Positions 52,150 to 60,838 of a stretch of DNA of 64,000 nucleotides are shown here, in pieces. The stretch is taken from positions 1 through 64,000 of the forward strand of contig NZ_JACVEG010000004.1 in the NCBI RefSeq assembly GCF_014596725.1, read 5' to 3'. The stretch is from Vibrio sp. Y2-5 (lineage in GTDB: Bacteria > Pseudomonadota > Gammaproteobacteria > Enterobacterales > Vibrionaceae). Made by a program: the position numbers and the translations under genes. Position 1 is the stretch's first letter, and each line of letters opens with the position of its first letter. The notes below the pieces were generated by a model. It worked only from the letters and a program-made list of their open reading frames with translations, was not told the origin of the DNA and did no database searches.

Positions 52150-52644
52150 ATGAGCACACTTTTAGCAATCGCGATCACAACAGGTATTCTTTCTGGCGTG
52201 TGGGGATGGGTAGCCATTTCATTTGGTTTACTGTCCTGGGCTGGATTTTTAGGATGCACCAGCTATTTCGCTGCTCCTAAAGACGGTGTTCGTGGTTTGT
52301 TACAAAGTTATGCGACTAACTTGGCGGGTGTTTTCTGGGCGATGGTTATAATCACAGGTGCTCAATATATGTCTATCGACATACTCGGCTATGTACTGAC
52401 AGGTGTCGTATCATTCCTGATGTGTATTCAAGCGAAAAAGCAGTGGCTGAGTTATATTCCAGGTACATTTATTGGTTGTTGTGCGACATTTGCTGCAAAT
52501 GGTGCATGGCAAATTGTAATTCCATCATTGTTGCTAGGTGGTGCTTTTGGCTTTTCGATGAAAGCAAGCGGGTTGTGGCTACATAAGCGTGCATCATCTG
52601 AGAAACCTGTTCTTAGCTCAGCGATAAAAGAGCAAGCACACTGA
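52150..52644 (+). CDS. ycdZ: DUF1097 inner-membrane protein (YcdZ-like)
   Basis: A 164-residue membrane protein with five or six helices that matches E. coli YcdZ closely (LLAIAITTGILSGVWGW, LLSWAGFLGCTSYFAAPKDG, IDILGYVLTGVVSFLMCIQA, PGTFIGCCATFA, SLLLGGAFGFSMKASGLWL). Its function is unknown. The frame is open to 52069, but ATG 52150 matches the E. coli start and has GAGGG just upstream. A terminator follows at 52715. Confidence 0.87.
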   Translation: MSTLLAIAITTGILSGVWGWVAISFGLLSWAGFLGCTSYFAAPKDGVRGLLQSYATNLAGVFWAMVIITGAQYMSIDILGYVLTGVVSFLMCIQAKKQWLSYIPGTFIGCCATFAANGAWQIVIPSLLLGGAFGFSMKASGLWLHKRASSEKPVLSSAIKEQAH

Positions 52645-52714
52645 GTGATACAGCATATCAATATTTCTTATATTTCAATTCAGTTATTATTTAATCAGAT
52701 TATTAATAACAAAG

Positions 52715-52742
52715 AAGGCATACCTAATCGTATGCCTTTTTT
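52715..52742 (+). terminator. Terminator after ycdZ
   Basis: AAGGCATAC (52715-52723), loop CTAATC, GTATGCCTT (52730-52738), then a T-run. It lies 71 bases past the stop. Confidence 0.88.
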
Positions 52743-52798
52743 CAATATGTCTGTTCCATCCGAGTAATTAGGCTCACACGAGCAACGAAAACGGAGCG

Positions 52799-54430
52799 TC
52801 AAGTATTGCCATTAGCCATGGTGATGACGCGTTTTAACGTCCACCTCAAAAGTACGGGAATACATTCAACTCCACCAGCTTCACAGTGAGAAACAATCGC
52901 TAATGCTAGATCTGGTTTGGCGTGTTTCTTGAGCACTCTTGTCACGACTTTTTTTGCAGGGATAGGTTGGTCATGTGGGATCTTAACCATGTCTTTAAAG
53001 AAAAATTCAAAGCCGTGTGAGTATAGGAAGTGTTCAATGTCTTTGTCTGGTAATTCAGTTAAACGGTGCCTTTGTTGATCATGCCCAAGCATATTGATAA
53101 CCGTAGCAGAGTACTTTTTCCCAGCAGAGTCGCCATCAGTTACCACATGCCAGTCAATGCCAAATGACTTGGCTACCTTGATTAAAGATTTGAGTCCCGA
53201 TTGTGCAAATTCGATGATCTGCACACCTTCAGCCGCTAAGTTGTAACCGCACTGTCTTGCCAGTTCACTGAACAGCCAAACTTCGGTTTCTCCTTCGACT
53301 AATAACCAGCAACGAGCAAAAAGGGCTCCAGTACGATGGAAACGAATGTGGAATCCAATTCGTCTAAGTTCGTCTAGACCGAATCCTTTTATTGGCATCG
53401 AAGTCGCGATGGTTTTATCAGATTTACGCACCAGCCGGCGAATTGAGTGTATGGGGACAGAACCTAATAACTCGCCGCTATTGGTGGTCAATATTTTCTG
53501 CATAGGTAGCAGTTCGAGCAAGCTCCATGCGCGAGCCAGATGGGTAGGGTGTAAACGGCCTTCAGGATCTTCGACGATCAATATAGGTCTTGCGCAGCGG
53601 CGAATATCTTGTGGCCCCTTGGCCTGCAAGTAGGCATTGAGAAGTCCTAAAAACAAAAGCCGTGTTTGACGATCTTTAGTTTCACCGACGATCTGCTTTA
53701 AGCTTTTTCCGTTGGTTGGTGTTGAGTAAACCAAACTGTCGCGTTCTAAACGAGGATTTTTTCGGCTCTGACTTTTAAAGGAAAAGTAGTGGTCAACCAA
53801 AGCATTCATCGCATTTAGACTGCTTCGCATTTCACCTTTGTTTACGTGACCGGGAATGGCCATCAGTCGTCGGCAAGTATTATCAATGCGTTTTTCTACC
53901 CGTTCATTTTCATTGTTGGTTTTGCCAAATGGTCTTATAAAACGGCGAGAATCTCGCAAACGGATGACGGGATGTAAGCTCATCAACTCGCGAGCCAGTT
54001 TCTCACTATGGTGAACAGCAATCGGATTGCCTTTTAGATCCAGAAAAGTATACGTTGTGGAGATATCGTATTTAACGCGAGAAGCGCTAACTCGATAAAT
54101 AATACGGTGCGTACCTTGTTCGTCTTCACACCAAATAGGTTTGAGTTTTCTGTAGCGACCAGCGCGGTATTCGTTTTTGTCTGTCGTGGCAAAGCTCAGT
54201 ACGATTTGCAGGTTCTGAGTCTGTGGATGGGACACCGAGTAATCTACGTGGAAGTCTTGTAACTCAAATTGATAAAGTTCTGATGACGCAGGCAACATAA
54301 CCGATAACGCATCGAGTAAAGATGATTTACCCCACGTGTTTTCACCAATTAAGGTCGTTAATTCATCAAATGAAAGAGATAAGCGACGAATACCTCGAAA
54401 ACCAGAAATTTCGATACGTTCTAATAGCAT
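52799..54430 (-). CDS. ybjD: OLD-family ATP-dependent nuclease-like protein (YbjD, DUF2813)
   Basis: A 543-residue protein with an N-terminal ABC-type ATPase (ISGFRGIRRLSLSFDELTTL, Walker A GENTWGKSSLLDAL, Walker B region ILIVEDPEGRLHP) and a C-terminal TOPRIM domain (CWLLVEGETEVWLFSELARQ, then VVTDGDSAGKKYS). This is the YbjD branch of the overcoming-lysogenization-defect (OLD) family; several relatives are nucleases with a role in phage defence or repair, but YbjD itself is uncharacterised to my knowledge. The start at 54430 has GAGGAG seven bases upstream. It is a single gene. Confidence 0.9.
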   Translation of the reverse strand: MLLERIEISGFRGIRRLSLSFDELTTLIGENTWGKSSLLDALSVMLPASSELYQFELQDFHVDYSVSHPQTQNLQIVLSFATTDKNEYRAGRYRKLKPIWCEDEQGTHRIIYRVSASRVKYDISTTYTFLDLKGNPIAVHHSEKLARELMSLHPVIRLRDSRRFIRPFGKTNNENERVEKRIDNTCRRLMAIPGHVNKGEMRSSLNAMNALVDHYFSFKSQSRKNPRLERDSLVYSTPTNGKSLKQIVGETKDRQTRLLFLGLLNAYLQAKGPQDIRRCARPILIVEDPEGRLHPTHLARAWSLLELLPMQKILTTNSGELLGSVPIHSIRRLVRKSDKTIATSMPIKGFGLDELRRIGFHIRFHRTGALFARCWLLVEGETEVWLFSELARQCGYNLAAEGVQIIEFAQSGLKSLIKVAKSFGIDWHVVTDGDSAGKKYSATVINMLGHDQQRHRLTELPDKDIEHFLYSHGFEFFFKDMVKIPHDQPIPAKKVVTRVLKKHAKPDLALAIVSHCEAGGVECIPVLLRWTLKRVITMANGNT

Positions 54431-54676
54431 CGGCCAGCTCCTCATGCCTCGAATGTAAAGGAGGCTATTTATGATTTTTCTTTAAGCATAATGTAAAACT
54501 GCAATATAAGCAGATGGTTACCTCACATAAACGTACACCTCGTTTAAGCATTGATAAATCAAGCAATGTTGTTGGTATCAAACTTTCTAACTTTCTTTGC
54601 ATTATCGTTTCATTACTATCACGAATCTGTCATGATTTGTGCGCTAGGATTAGAGTGAAAGTAAAGAGAACACAAT

Positions 54677-56422
54677 ATGAAAAATAGAAAAGACACCAAA
54701 AAAATTACATCAATCACTCTGGCACATATCAACGATACCCATTCTTATTTTGAACCTACGTCACTACAGTTAACTTTAGATATTAATGGTAAGACACTCA
54801 CGCCTTTCGTTAGTGCTGGTGGATTTGCTCGTATTGCTACACGAGTGCAGCAATTGCGCGAAGATGCACGTCGTATGGAAAAAGGCTTCATCTTTTTGCA
54901 TGCGGGAGACTGTTTTCAAGGCACCTTATACTTCTCCTTGTTTAAAGGAAAAGCAAACGCAGACATGCTTAACGCCATTGGTTTGGATGCGATGGCGCTG
55001 GGCAATCATGAACTTGATATGGGGAATGAGCCGGTCGCTATTTTTGCTAAACGTACCAATTTTCCTCTTCTGTGCGGAAACTGGGATCTCTCAAATGAGC
55101 GTGCTAACAAACAACATCGCTTATCTGATAACGAATCGGTTATATCGTTTAATCCAACATTAGGTTGTGCCAATTGGATTACCAAAGAGGTCGATGGTAG
55201 CGAGATCGCTATCTTCGGTCTTTCATTAGACAAAATGGTTGATATCGCAAACCCGGATAGTGATACGCCGTTTATGAATGCGCTAGAAACCGCGAAGAAT
55301 ACGGTTGAGCAAATACACAAGGCTGGTATCAACAAAATTATCCTGTTAAGCCACTTGGGTTATGACGCAGACAAAGAACTTGCACGGCAAGTAAGTGGTA
55401 TTAGCGTGATTGTTGGCGGTCATAGCCATGTGTTGCAGGGCGATTTCAGCGCCTTAGGGCTAGAAACTCAAGAAGAGTACGGTCAAAAAATTAATAATAC
55501 CTATGTCGTTCAATCTGGCTTATATGCGTTAGCAGTGGGACATTGCCAAATTGATTTTGATGAACAAGGTAATGTCGTTAGTTTTGAAGGTCGCAATGAA
55601 CTGTTGCTAGGACGTCGTTTGTTTATCGACGCAAGTATGAGTGAAGCGGGCAGCGATGGTACACACCTAGAGGCCTGTGAATACGTAAATAATCATCCAA
55701 ACGTTGTCGTCTGCAAGAAAGATCCAGATGTACAGGGTATTTTGATCAACAAATATATTCCTCGAGTCAGAGAACTGCAGTCGCAGATGATCGCAGAAGC
55801 GCATAATTCATTGAGACATGTTCGAGTACCGGATGAAAACGGCCCAAGCGAGTTAGCCCCGCTTGTTGCGCAGTCATTTGTACATGCTATGCGAGAAAGA
55901 GGCCATAAGGTGCAGTTTGCCATTCACAATGCTGGAGGAGTACGAACCTCTATCCAGCCGGGCAAATTATCGGTTGCCGATATAGCTGGAAAGTTATTGC
56001 CGTTTGCCGTGCCGATTGGTGTTTATTCTGTGAAAGGAAAAACCATAGCCCTTACACTTGAAGGTGCTATCAATAACGCAATTAACAATGGTGTCGATGG
56101 CACTGGATCAGGAAGCTATCCTTATACTCACAATTTAAGCTACCGCTATCACGCAGATAAACCGATTGGTGAGCGCATCAAAGATTTAAGAATTTGCATT
56201 GATGATGAGTGGCAACGTGTTGAAAATGAAACCATTTATTGTGGTACTTCATCTGCTTATACCATGAAAGGTAAAGAAGGCTATGATGCAATAACCGCAA
56301 TGAAAGGAGAGGGCTACGTAAGTAACGTCTCTATGGCTGACGCCTTTATTGGCTTACTGGCTGCTCAGCCAGAGCTGCTAAATTACCGTCCAACAGAACA
56401 ATTACATAGTCACAACGAATAA
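54677..56422 (+). CDS. 5'-nucleotidase/UDP-sugar hydrolase-type phosphoesterase, no signal peptide
   Basis: A 581-residue two-domain phosphoesterase. The N-terminal metallophosphatase has all metal motifs: LAHINDTHSY, HAGDCFQGTLY, ALGNHELDMG, LLSHLGYDADKELA and VGGHSHVLQG. The C-terminal nucleotide-binding domain (about 375-560) has AIHNAGGVRTSIQPG and the KEGYDAI segment. Most relatives are periplasmic, yet this N-terminus (MKNRKDTKKITSITLAHIND) has no signal peptide, so the enzyme may be cytoplasmic. It removes phosphate from nucleotides or related molecules. A 31-residue membrane protein gene lies just downstream. Confidence 0.88.
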   Translation: MKNRKDTKKITSITLAHINDTHSYFEPTSLQLTLDINGKTLTPFVSAGGFARIATRVQQLREDARRMEKGFIFLHAGDCFQGTLYFSLFKGKANADMLNAIGLDAMALGNHELDMGNEPVAIFAKRTNFPLLCGNWDLSNERANKQHRLSDNESVISFNPTLGCANWITKEVDGSEIAIFGLSLDKMVDIANPDSDTPFMNALETAKNTVEQIHKAGINKIILLSHLGYDADKELARQVSGISVIVGGHSHVLQGDFSALGLETQEEYGQKINNTYVVQSGLYALAVGHCQIDFDEQGNVVSFEGRNELLLGRRLFIDASMSEAGSDGTHLEACEYVNNHPNVVVCKKDPDVQGILINKYIPRVRELQSQMIAEAHNSLRHVRVPDENGPSELAPLVAQSFVHAMRERGHKVQFAIHNAGGVRTSIQPGKLSVADIAGKLLPFAVPIGVYSVKGKTIALTLEGAINNAINNGVDGTGSGSYPYTHNLSYRYHADKPIGERIKDLRICIDDEWQRVENETIYCGTSSAYTMKGKEGYDAITAMKGEGYVSNVSMADAFIGLLAAQPELLNYRPTEQLHSHNE

Positions 56423-56491
56423 CTTGGCATACTGCTTGCTGACTAAGTTTCAGTCTTTATTTCTCAAGTTACGAGAGGAAAAGGGGGAAAC

Positions 56492-56587
56492 ATGTGGTTT
56501 CAAGACTGGCTTGATACAGCAGTAGTCGTTGGTTGGATAGGTGCGTGGTCTGCATTAGTGTACTTATTACCCATTGCTGGTTTTTAA
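56492..56587 (+). CDS. 31-residue single-helix membrane protein
   Basis: A very short gene: MWFQDWLDTAVVVGWIGAWS, then ALVYLLPIAGF. An amphipathic start is followed by one hydrophobic helix (about residues 9-30), a typical small membrane protein. AGGGGGAAAC just before the ATG is a very strong ribosome site, and a rho-independent terminator follows 32 bases after the stop. It lies 69 bases past the nucleotidase gene, so it may share its transcript. No function is known to me. Confidence 0.7.
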   Translation: MWFQDWLDTAVVVGWIGAWSALVYLLPIAGF

Positions 56588-56610
56588 GACTTGCCAAGTG
56601 GTTATAGGCA

Positions 56611-56952
56611 ATGAGAAAGAAGGAGCTATTAAAGGCTCCTTTTTTGATCCTTGCACTAGATATTAAAAGTGTTGAGGTGCACGTAAGGGCAACTTATCGT
56701 TTAGCATTTCCTGATTTTTCTGCGAACGTTTTCGCATTACTAGGATTACGTTCATTAAGCTTCGATTTAAAGAAAATGAAGCATAGATTTATTGATCTTA
56801 AGCCTGCGCTTTCGTTTATTGGGCGGTTTATTGGTGTAAAAATGCTATTGGTGGATTCTGAGTGGGAAGTTTTTATTTATATTTCCCTGCTTGTTCCTTT
56901 AGTGGCAATGACGGTGGTAGTGTTGTGTTCTGTTAGTAAAATTAAGTCTTGA
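56611..56952 (+). CDS. Doubtful reading frame with C-terminal hydrophobic segment
   Basis: A 113-codon frame whose first eleven codons run through the terminator hairpin at 56620-56645, so its nominal start is unlikely to be used. The translation has a hydrophobic C-terminal helix (FIYISLLVPLVAMTVVVLCS) and no recognisable domain. A shorter product from an internal ATG near 56776 is conceivable but lacks a ribosome site. I list it as weak only. Confidence 0.2.
   Translation: MRKKELLKAPFLILALDIKSVEVHVRATYRLAFPDFSANVFALLGLRSLSFDLKKMKHRFIDLKPALSFIGRFIGVKMLLVDSEWEVFIYISLLVPLVAMTVVVLCSVSKIKS
56620..56645 (+). terminator. Terminator after the 31-residue protein gene
   Basis: AAGGAGC (56620-56626), an eight-base loop, GCTCCTT (56635-56641), continuing into a TTTTT run. 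Confidence 0.8.
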
Positions 56953-57304
56953 GTGAGAAGTAAATTAACTCACGTAAAATCAGTAAAATAGGAAACTATC
57001 TTACAGTGTGTAAGTCATGATGAAGTTTTTAGGCAGGGTTGGCAAAATCTTAAATATTTTATTTGTTAACAAACTGTATATATTCATTGTCCGTCAATTG
57101 TTTTAAGAATAATTATGCAGAAATATTTCTTTTTGATGGTTTTTTAGTCGTGTATTTCGATTTGATATTTTTAAGCATGTAAATGAATTGTTTCATTAGA
57201 ATATCTAATCTGAAAATCCAAATTTTGTCATTTTTTAACACGTAAATTATTGCCTATCATTGCCGCATATACAGAAAGTTACCGATTTATTAAGAGAGGC
57301 TATC
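56953..57304 (+). promoter_or_regulatory. AT-rich leader/intergenic region before a small DUF1127-like gene
   Basis: About 350 AT-rich bases with no credible gene. A perfect dyad ATTAGAATATCTAAT (57195-57209) and a short CTTAC/GTAAG hairpin (about 56999-57013) are visible. The stretch must hold the promoter of the gene at 57305. A small RNA here cannot be excluded, but I see no terminator to support one. Confidence 0.3.
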
Positions 57305-57496
57305 ATGGCACAAGCAATGTATATGGGTAGTGTAACAGCGACCACCTCTATGGATAAAAAGACCTATGCGGTTAACTTCAAAGGATTGATAACTCATTTG
57401 ATTGATATTTTGTTTGTAGATAGCAAACCAGCGAATCATTACTACAGTGCTGATTTGTCTAACCATATCCAACGTGATATTGGTCTGCATCGTTAA
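57305..57496 (+). CDS. Small protein with a DUF1127-like C-terminus
   Basis: A 63-residue protein. The C-terminus (YYSADLSNHIQRDIGLHR) resembles the end of DUF1127 proteins, whose signature is LxDxxLxDIGLxR. DUF1127 proteins in other bacteria link to RNA turnover and to phosphate or carbon metabolism. The rest is not recognised. The ATG at 57305 has GAGAGG upstream. A strong terminator follows. Confidence 0.7.
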   Translation: MAQAMYMGSVTATTSMDKKTYAVNFKGLITHLIDILFVDSKPANHYYSADLSNHIQRDIGLHR

Positions 57497-57513
57497 TCAA
57501 AAGCGTACGAAAT

Positions 57514-57548
57514 AAAAAGCCGAAAACTCTATGAGTCTTCGGCTTTTT
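57514..57548 (+). terminator. Terminator after the DUF1127-like gene
   Basis: AAAAGCCGAA pairs with TTCGGCTTTT (inner ACTC/GAGT stem), followed by TTTTT. It is 18 bases past the stop. Confidence 0.9.
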
Positions 57549-57623
57549 TGATCTCAGTAATACGTTGCGTTGCTTGTGAAATGGCTGCGTTAACATCAGC
57601 TATTTCACAAGCAACATCAGGCA

Positions 57624-58190
57624 TTATTTCTTACGGCAGTACTCAGCAATAATGTACATTGACTGACCGTTCGCTTTACCTGAAATAAGTTTAGGATCAT
57701 CAGCTAAGCTAATACCGCGAACAACAGTACCTTGTTTAATCACTTGAGATGAACCTTTAATCGGCAGGTCTTTAATGATTGTGACGTCGTCACCTTTCTT
57801 AAGTTCTACACCATTAACATCGCGTGGTTTCTCTGCGTCATCGTCCATTCCGATTGCAGCCCAGTTTGCGACTTCTTCTTCCATGTACATCATGTCTAGA
57901 AGATCTTGTGCCCAACCTTCAGTTGCCGTCAGACGTTTTAGCTGACGCCATGCAAGTACTTGTACAGGTGGAACTTGGCTCCACATACTGTCATTTAGAC
58001 AACGCCAGTGATTTGCATCTGCTGTTTCTGGATCTTCGATTTGACTCTTACAAGTGTCGCAAAGCATCGCAGAGTGATCTACGGTAACTTGAGTATGTGG
58101 TGCAACCACAAACGGAGTCAAAGAGGTTTCTGCAGAGCAAAGCTCACATTTAGATTCGCAGCGTTCAAGCAAAGTTGCTTCAGTAGACAT
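57624..58190 (-). CDS. PhnA-domain protein (YjdM-like)
   Basis: A 188-residue protein. An N-terminal zinc-ribbon-like part has the pairs CESKCELC and MLCDTCKSQ. The C-terminal PhnA domain has DVNGVELKKGDDVTIIKDLP and VIKQGTVVRGISLADDPKLI. PhnA/YjdM proteins sit near phosphonate genes in some bacteria but do not themselves cleave phosphonates; the role is unclear. It is longer than E. coli YjdM (about 110 residues) because of a middle segment. ATG at 58190 has AGGTGG upstream. Confidence 0.87.
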   Translation of the reverse strand: MSTEATLLERCESKCELCSAETSLTPFVVAPHTQVTVDHSAMLCDTCKSQIEDPETADANHWRCLNDSMWSQVPPVQVLAWRQLKRLTATEGWAQDLLDMMYMEEEVANWAAIGMDDDAEKPRDVNGVELKKGDDVTIIKDLPIKGSSQVIKQGTVVRGISLADDPKLISGKANGQSMYIIAEYCRKK

Positions 58191-58360
58191 ATTACCCACC
58201 TTTATAAATTTCGTGAGGGCGTATTATCCACTTTATGCACAGGATTTAAAGGGCTATTAATTCAATATACGAATATCAGATACATATAACGTATTGTTTT
58301 ACGTTTACCTTACAAGTGGCATAATCCCGTTCCAAGCTAAACTAAGAGTAGAACAGATTT

Positions 58361-59443
58361 GTGGAACTATTAAGTACGGAATTATTCGGTCACCCTCTTC
58401 GTCTTGAAGGCTCTATGGCTGGATGGCAGCAATTGTTTTGGAACAACACTTTAGTCTCTCAACGAGAAGCTCAAGCAGACGATTCGAGTACAATCAGTCA
58501 TAGCTTTAAGCTACAAAGCGCAGAGCAGGTCATTGAATGTCGACTCGAAGTGAATTTAACGTGGCAACCTTTTCGTCTTACCTATCGAATAATGGTTGAC
58601 GAGCATCTTGTTGAAGATAGCGTTAGAACGGAAAAAGACGTTGAACGACAGGTTCCATTTACACCGCCACCAGCTGAAAGACGCTTTAGTTTGATTGGCA
58701 TTGCGTCGCTAGGTATGAAAGCTCTAAAAAGTGCCAAGCTGATTAAAGTTTTACTCGCGTCAGCAAGTCTCGCCGCCTATTCGTGGCTGTTCTCTTATCA
58801 GTTTGCTTTGGCTTTAATTCTTTGTTTAGTGTTTCATGAATATGGTCACATAAAAGCGATGAAGTATTTTGGTATGCGTACCAAAGGTATTTACTTAGTT
58901 CCTTTTTTGGGTGGACTTGCTTTAAGTGACGAAAAGATAAATACGCGCTGGCAAGACGTTGTGATTTCTATCATGGGGCCTTGCTTTGGTTTCATCCTGT
59001 CGCTGATTTTGTTAGTTGTCTATTGGGTAACCGGAAGCCAGTTATGGGCAGCTCTGGTGGTGTTTAACGCGTTCTTAAACCTGTTTAATCTTTTGCCTAT
59101 ATTGCCTTTAGATGGTGGGCACGTACTGAAGAGCATCAGCTTTTCGATGAACAGCCGAGTGGGGATGTTGATCTGTATCGCGGCGATTATTGGTGGAATC
59201 GCGCTGAGCTATATATTGAGACTAACTCTGCTTGGGTTCCTGCTAATCATGGGTTCACTTGATCTGGTGTTTGAGTGGAAACACAGGCATCAAAGCCATC
59301 TATTACCTTTAGATAGATATGGTCAGATTGTTTCATCCGTTTGGTATATAGGTTTATTGATAGGCTTAATCAGTATTATTGTTGGCTTTGCGACTACTGG
59401 CGACACCTTGCTCAGCTTACCACTACGGATACTTGGAACATAA
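58361..59443 (+). CDS. Site-2-protease-like M50 metalloprotease
   Basis: A 360-residue inner-membrane protein. The first 110 residues are a soluble region unlike known PDZ domains. The membrane part (about 115-350) holds the M50 zinc motif HEYGH (H159, E160, H163) and the second motif NLLPILPLDGGHVL with the zinc aspartate. Such proteases cut within the membrane, often to free anti-sigma factors or to process signals. No substrate gene is next to it. The start is GTG at 58361 with a weak ribosome site. Confidence 0.85.
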   Translation: MELLSTELFGHPLRLEGSMAGWQQLFWNNTLVSQREAQADDSSTISHSFKLQSAEQVIECRLEVNLTWQPFRLTYRIMVDEHLVEDSVRTEKDVERQVPFTPPPAERRFSLIGIASLGMKALKSAKLIKVLLASASLAAYSWLFSYQFALALILCLVFHEYGHIKAMKYFGMRTKGIYLVPFLGGLALSDEKINTRWQDVVISIMGPCFGFILSLILLVVYWVTGSQLWAALVVFNAFLNLFNLLPILPLDGGHVLKSISFSMNSRVGMLICIAAIIGGIALSYILRLTLLGFLLIMGSLDLVFEWKHRHQSHLLPLDRYGQIVSSVWYIGLLIGLISIIVGFATTGDTLLSLPLRILGT

Positions 59444-59477
59444 AGCTTGGAACAGAGAATCTAGAACTCATATGAGG

Positions 59478-59499
59478 AAGGGAGCGTTTGCTCCCTTTT
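59478..59499. terminator. Terminator between M50 and LoiP genes
   Basis: AAGGGAGC (59478-59485), loop GTTT, GCTCCCTT (59490-59497), then TTC. It lies between two converging genes and could act in both directions. Confidence 0.8.
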
Positions 59500-60291
59500 C
59501 TATATTTGGCAATTTGGACGTTTAGCGTTGCTCGCTGGTAGCGTTTGGATTTTATTCGTCAACTCTTGAATTCGAGTGCTGTGAGATGGGTGAGTAGAGA
59601 GCAACTCTGGAGGTGCATTTCCACCCGAAGCTTTTGCCATGTTTTTCCACAAATCAATACTCTGTTTCGGGTCGAAACCGGCTTTTGCCATCAACTCCAA
59701 ACCAACGATGTCAGCTTCTGATTCTTGTGTTCTTCCATAAGGAAGCAGGACACCATATTGGACACCTACACCAAGTGCAGCCATGGTTAAACCACGATAT
59801 TGAGAATACTCAGAAGATCCAAGTGCAATGTCAGTGATCTGTAATCCTGCATTAGCAAGTTGTGATTGTGAAAGGCGCTCGTTACTGTGGTCTGCGAGGA
59901 CGTGGGCAATTTCGTGTCCTATTACGGTAGCAAGCTGATCCTGATTGACCGCCACCTTTAATAGACCCGTATAGACACCGATTTTACCGCCGGGTAATGC
60001 AAAAGCGTTGACTTGGTCACTATCAAAAACCACCACTTCCCATTGAGAAAAACCATGTTGCTTAGGCACATACGCCGTGATGGTATTCGCTACACATTGT
60101 ACATAAGCATTGGTCTTGGCATCTTTGCTAATAGGAGTATCGATTTTCATCTGTTCAAATGACTTCGTCCCCAAACTGCTCATATCTTGATCAGAAAATA
60201 GGATCAATTGATTTCGCCCAGTAGGAGACGAGCTACAGGCCGCTAAACCGAGCGAAGTAAAGAGCAAGGATGCTTTTATTATCTTATTCAT
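59500..60291 (-). CDS. loiP: M48 metalloprotease lipoprotein (LoiP/YggG-like)
   Basis: A 263-residue lipoprotein. The lipobox is LGLAAC with C19. The zinc motif is HEIAH (H126, E127, H130), and the third ligand is in the ESEAD segment of RTQESEADIVGLELMAKAGF. LoiP in E. coli is an outer-membrane protease induced at low osmolarity. The family also includes BepA, but this protein lacks the TPR repeats of BepA, which supports LoiP. GGGA precedes the ATG. Confidence 0.88.
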   Translation of the reverse strand: MNKIIKASLLFTSLGLAACSSSPTGRNQLILFSDQDMSSLGTKSFEQMKIDTPISKDAKTNAYVQCVANTITAYVPKQHGFSQWEVVVFDSDQVNAFALPGGKIGVYTGLLKVAVNQDQLATVIGHEIAHVLADHSNERLSQSQLANAGLQITDIALGSSEYSQYRGLTMAALGVGVQYGVLLPYGRTQESEADIVGLELMAKAGFDPKQSIDLWKNMAKASGGNAPPELLSTHPSHSTRIQELTNKIQTLPASNAKRPNCQI

Positions 60292-60385
60292 CGTTCGTTC
60301 CCAGTCATAAATAATAGGGTTATAGTATCATTCCAAATCAGTGCCGCTACAATAATAAATCTTTAAATCGATTCAGGACGTTACG

Positions 60386-60838
60386 ATGGAAATATGGAAG
60401 AAACCAATAAGCTTAGACATCCTCAATGCAAGCAACAAAAACACCCTGATGGAGCATCTCAATATTGTGTATACCGCAGTTAGTGAGAATACAGTTACGG
60501 CGACCATGCCCGTATGTCATTTTACTCACCAGCCTTTGGGTATGTTGCATGGTGGTGCTTCAGTTGTCTTAGCGGAGACGTTAGGCTCAGTAGCGGCAAA
60601 CTTCGCTGTAGATAATGAGAGTTATTGTGTTGGTTTAGACATCAACGCAAACCACATTCGTTCAATGCGTTCAGGACACGTTATCGGCACCGCTAGTCCT
60701 TTACACATTGGAGTTTCAACACAAGTCTGGCAAATCAATATTACCGATGATCGCGAGAGATTGGTCTGTACAAGTCGTCTGACGATTGCCGTTAAGAAAA
60801 AGCGTAATGAACGCCAGCAATTGCGTACTGAGGAATAA
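60386..60838 (+). CDS. Hotdog-fold thioesterase (MenI/YdiI-like)
   Basis: A 150-residue hotdog-fold thioesterase. It follows E. coli YdiI (MenI) closely: ISLDILNA, HQPLGMLHGGASVVLAETLG with catalytic E64, VGLDINANHIRSMRSGHVIG and QVWQINITDD. MenI hydrolyses 1,4-dihydroxy-2-naphthoyl-CoA in menaquinone synthesis; other CoA thioesters are also used in vitro. The pathway role here is inferred. The DUF3389 gene starts directly after its stop. Confidence 0.85.
   Translation: MEIWKKPISLDILNASNKNTLMEHLNIVYTAVSENTVTATMPVCHFTHQPLGMLHGGASVVLAETLGSVAANFAVDNESYCVGLDINANHIRSMRSGHVIGTASPLHIGVSTQVWQINITDDRERLVCTSRLTIAVKKKRNERQQLRTEE

Noticed and set aside
56721..56736. PurR-like dyad TGCGAACGTTTTCGCA
   Set aside because: It matches the consensus less well (about 12 of 16) and has no suitable start downstream apart from a doubtful frame.
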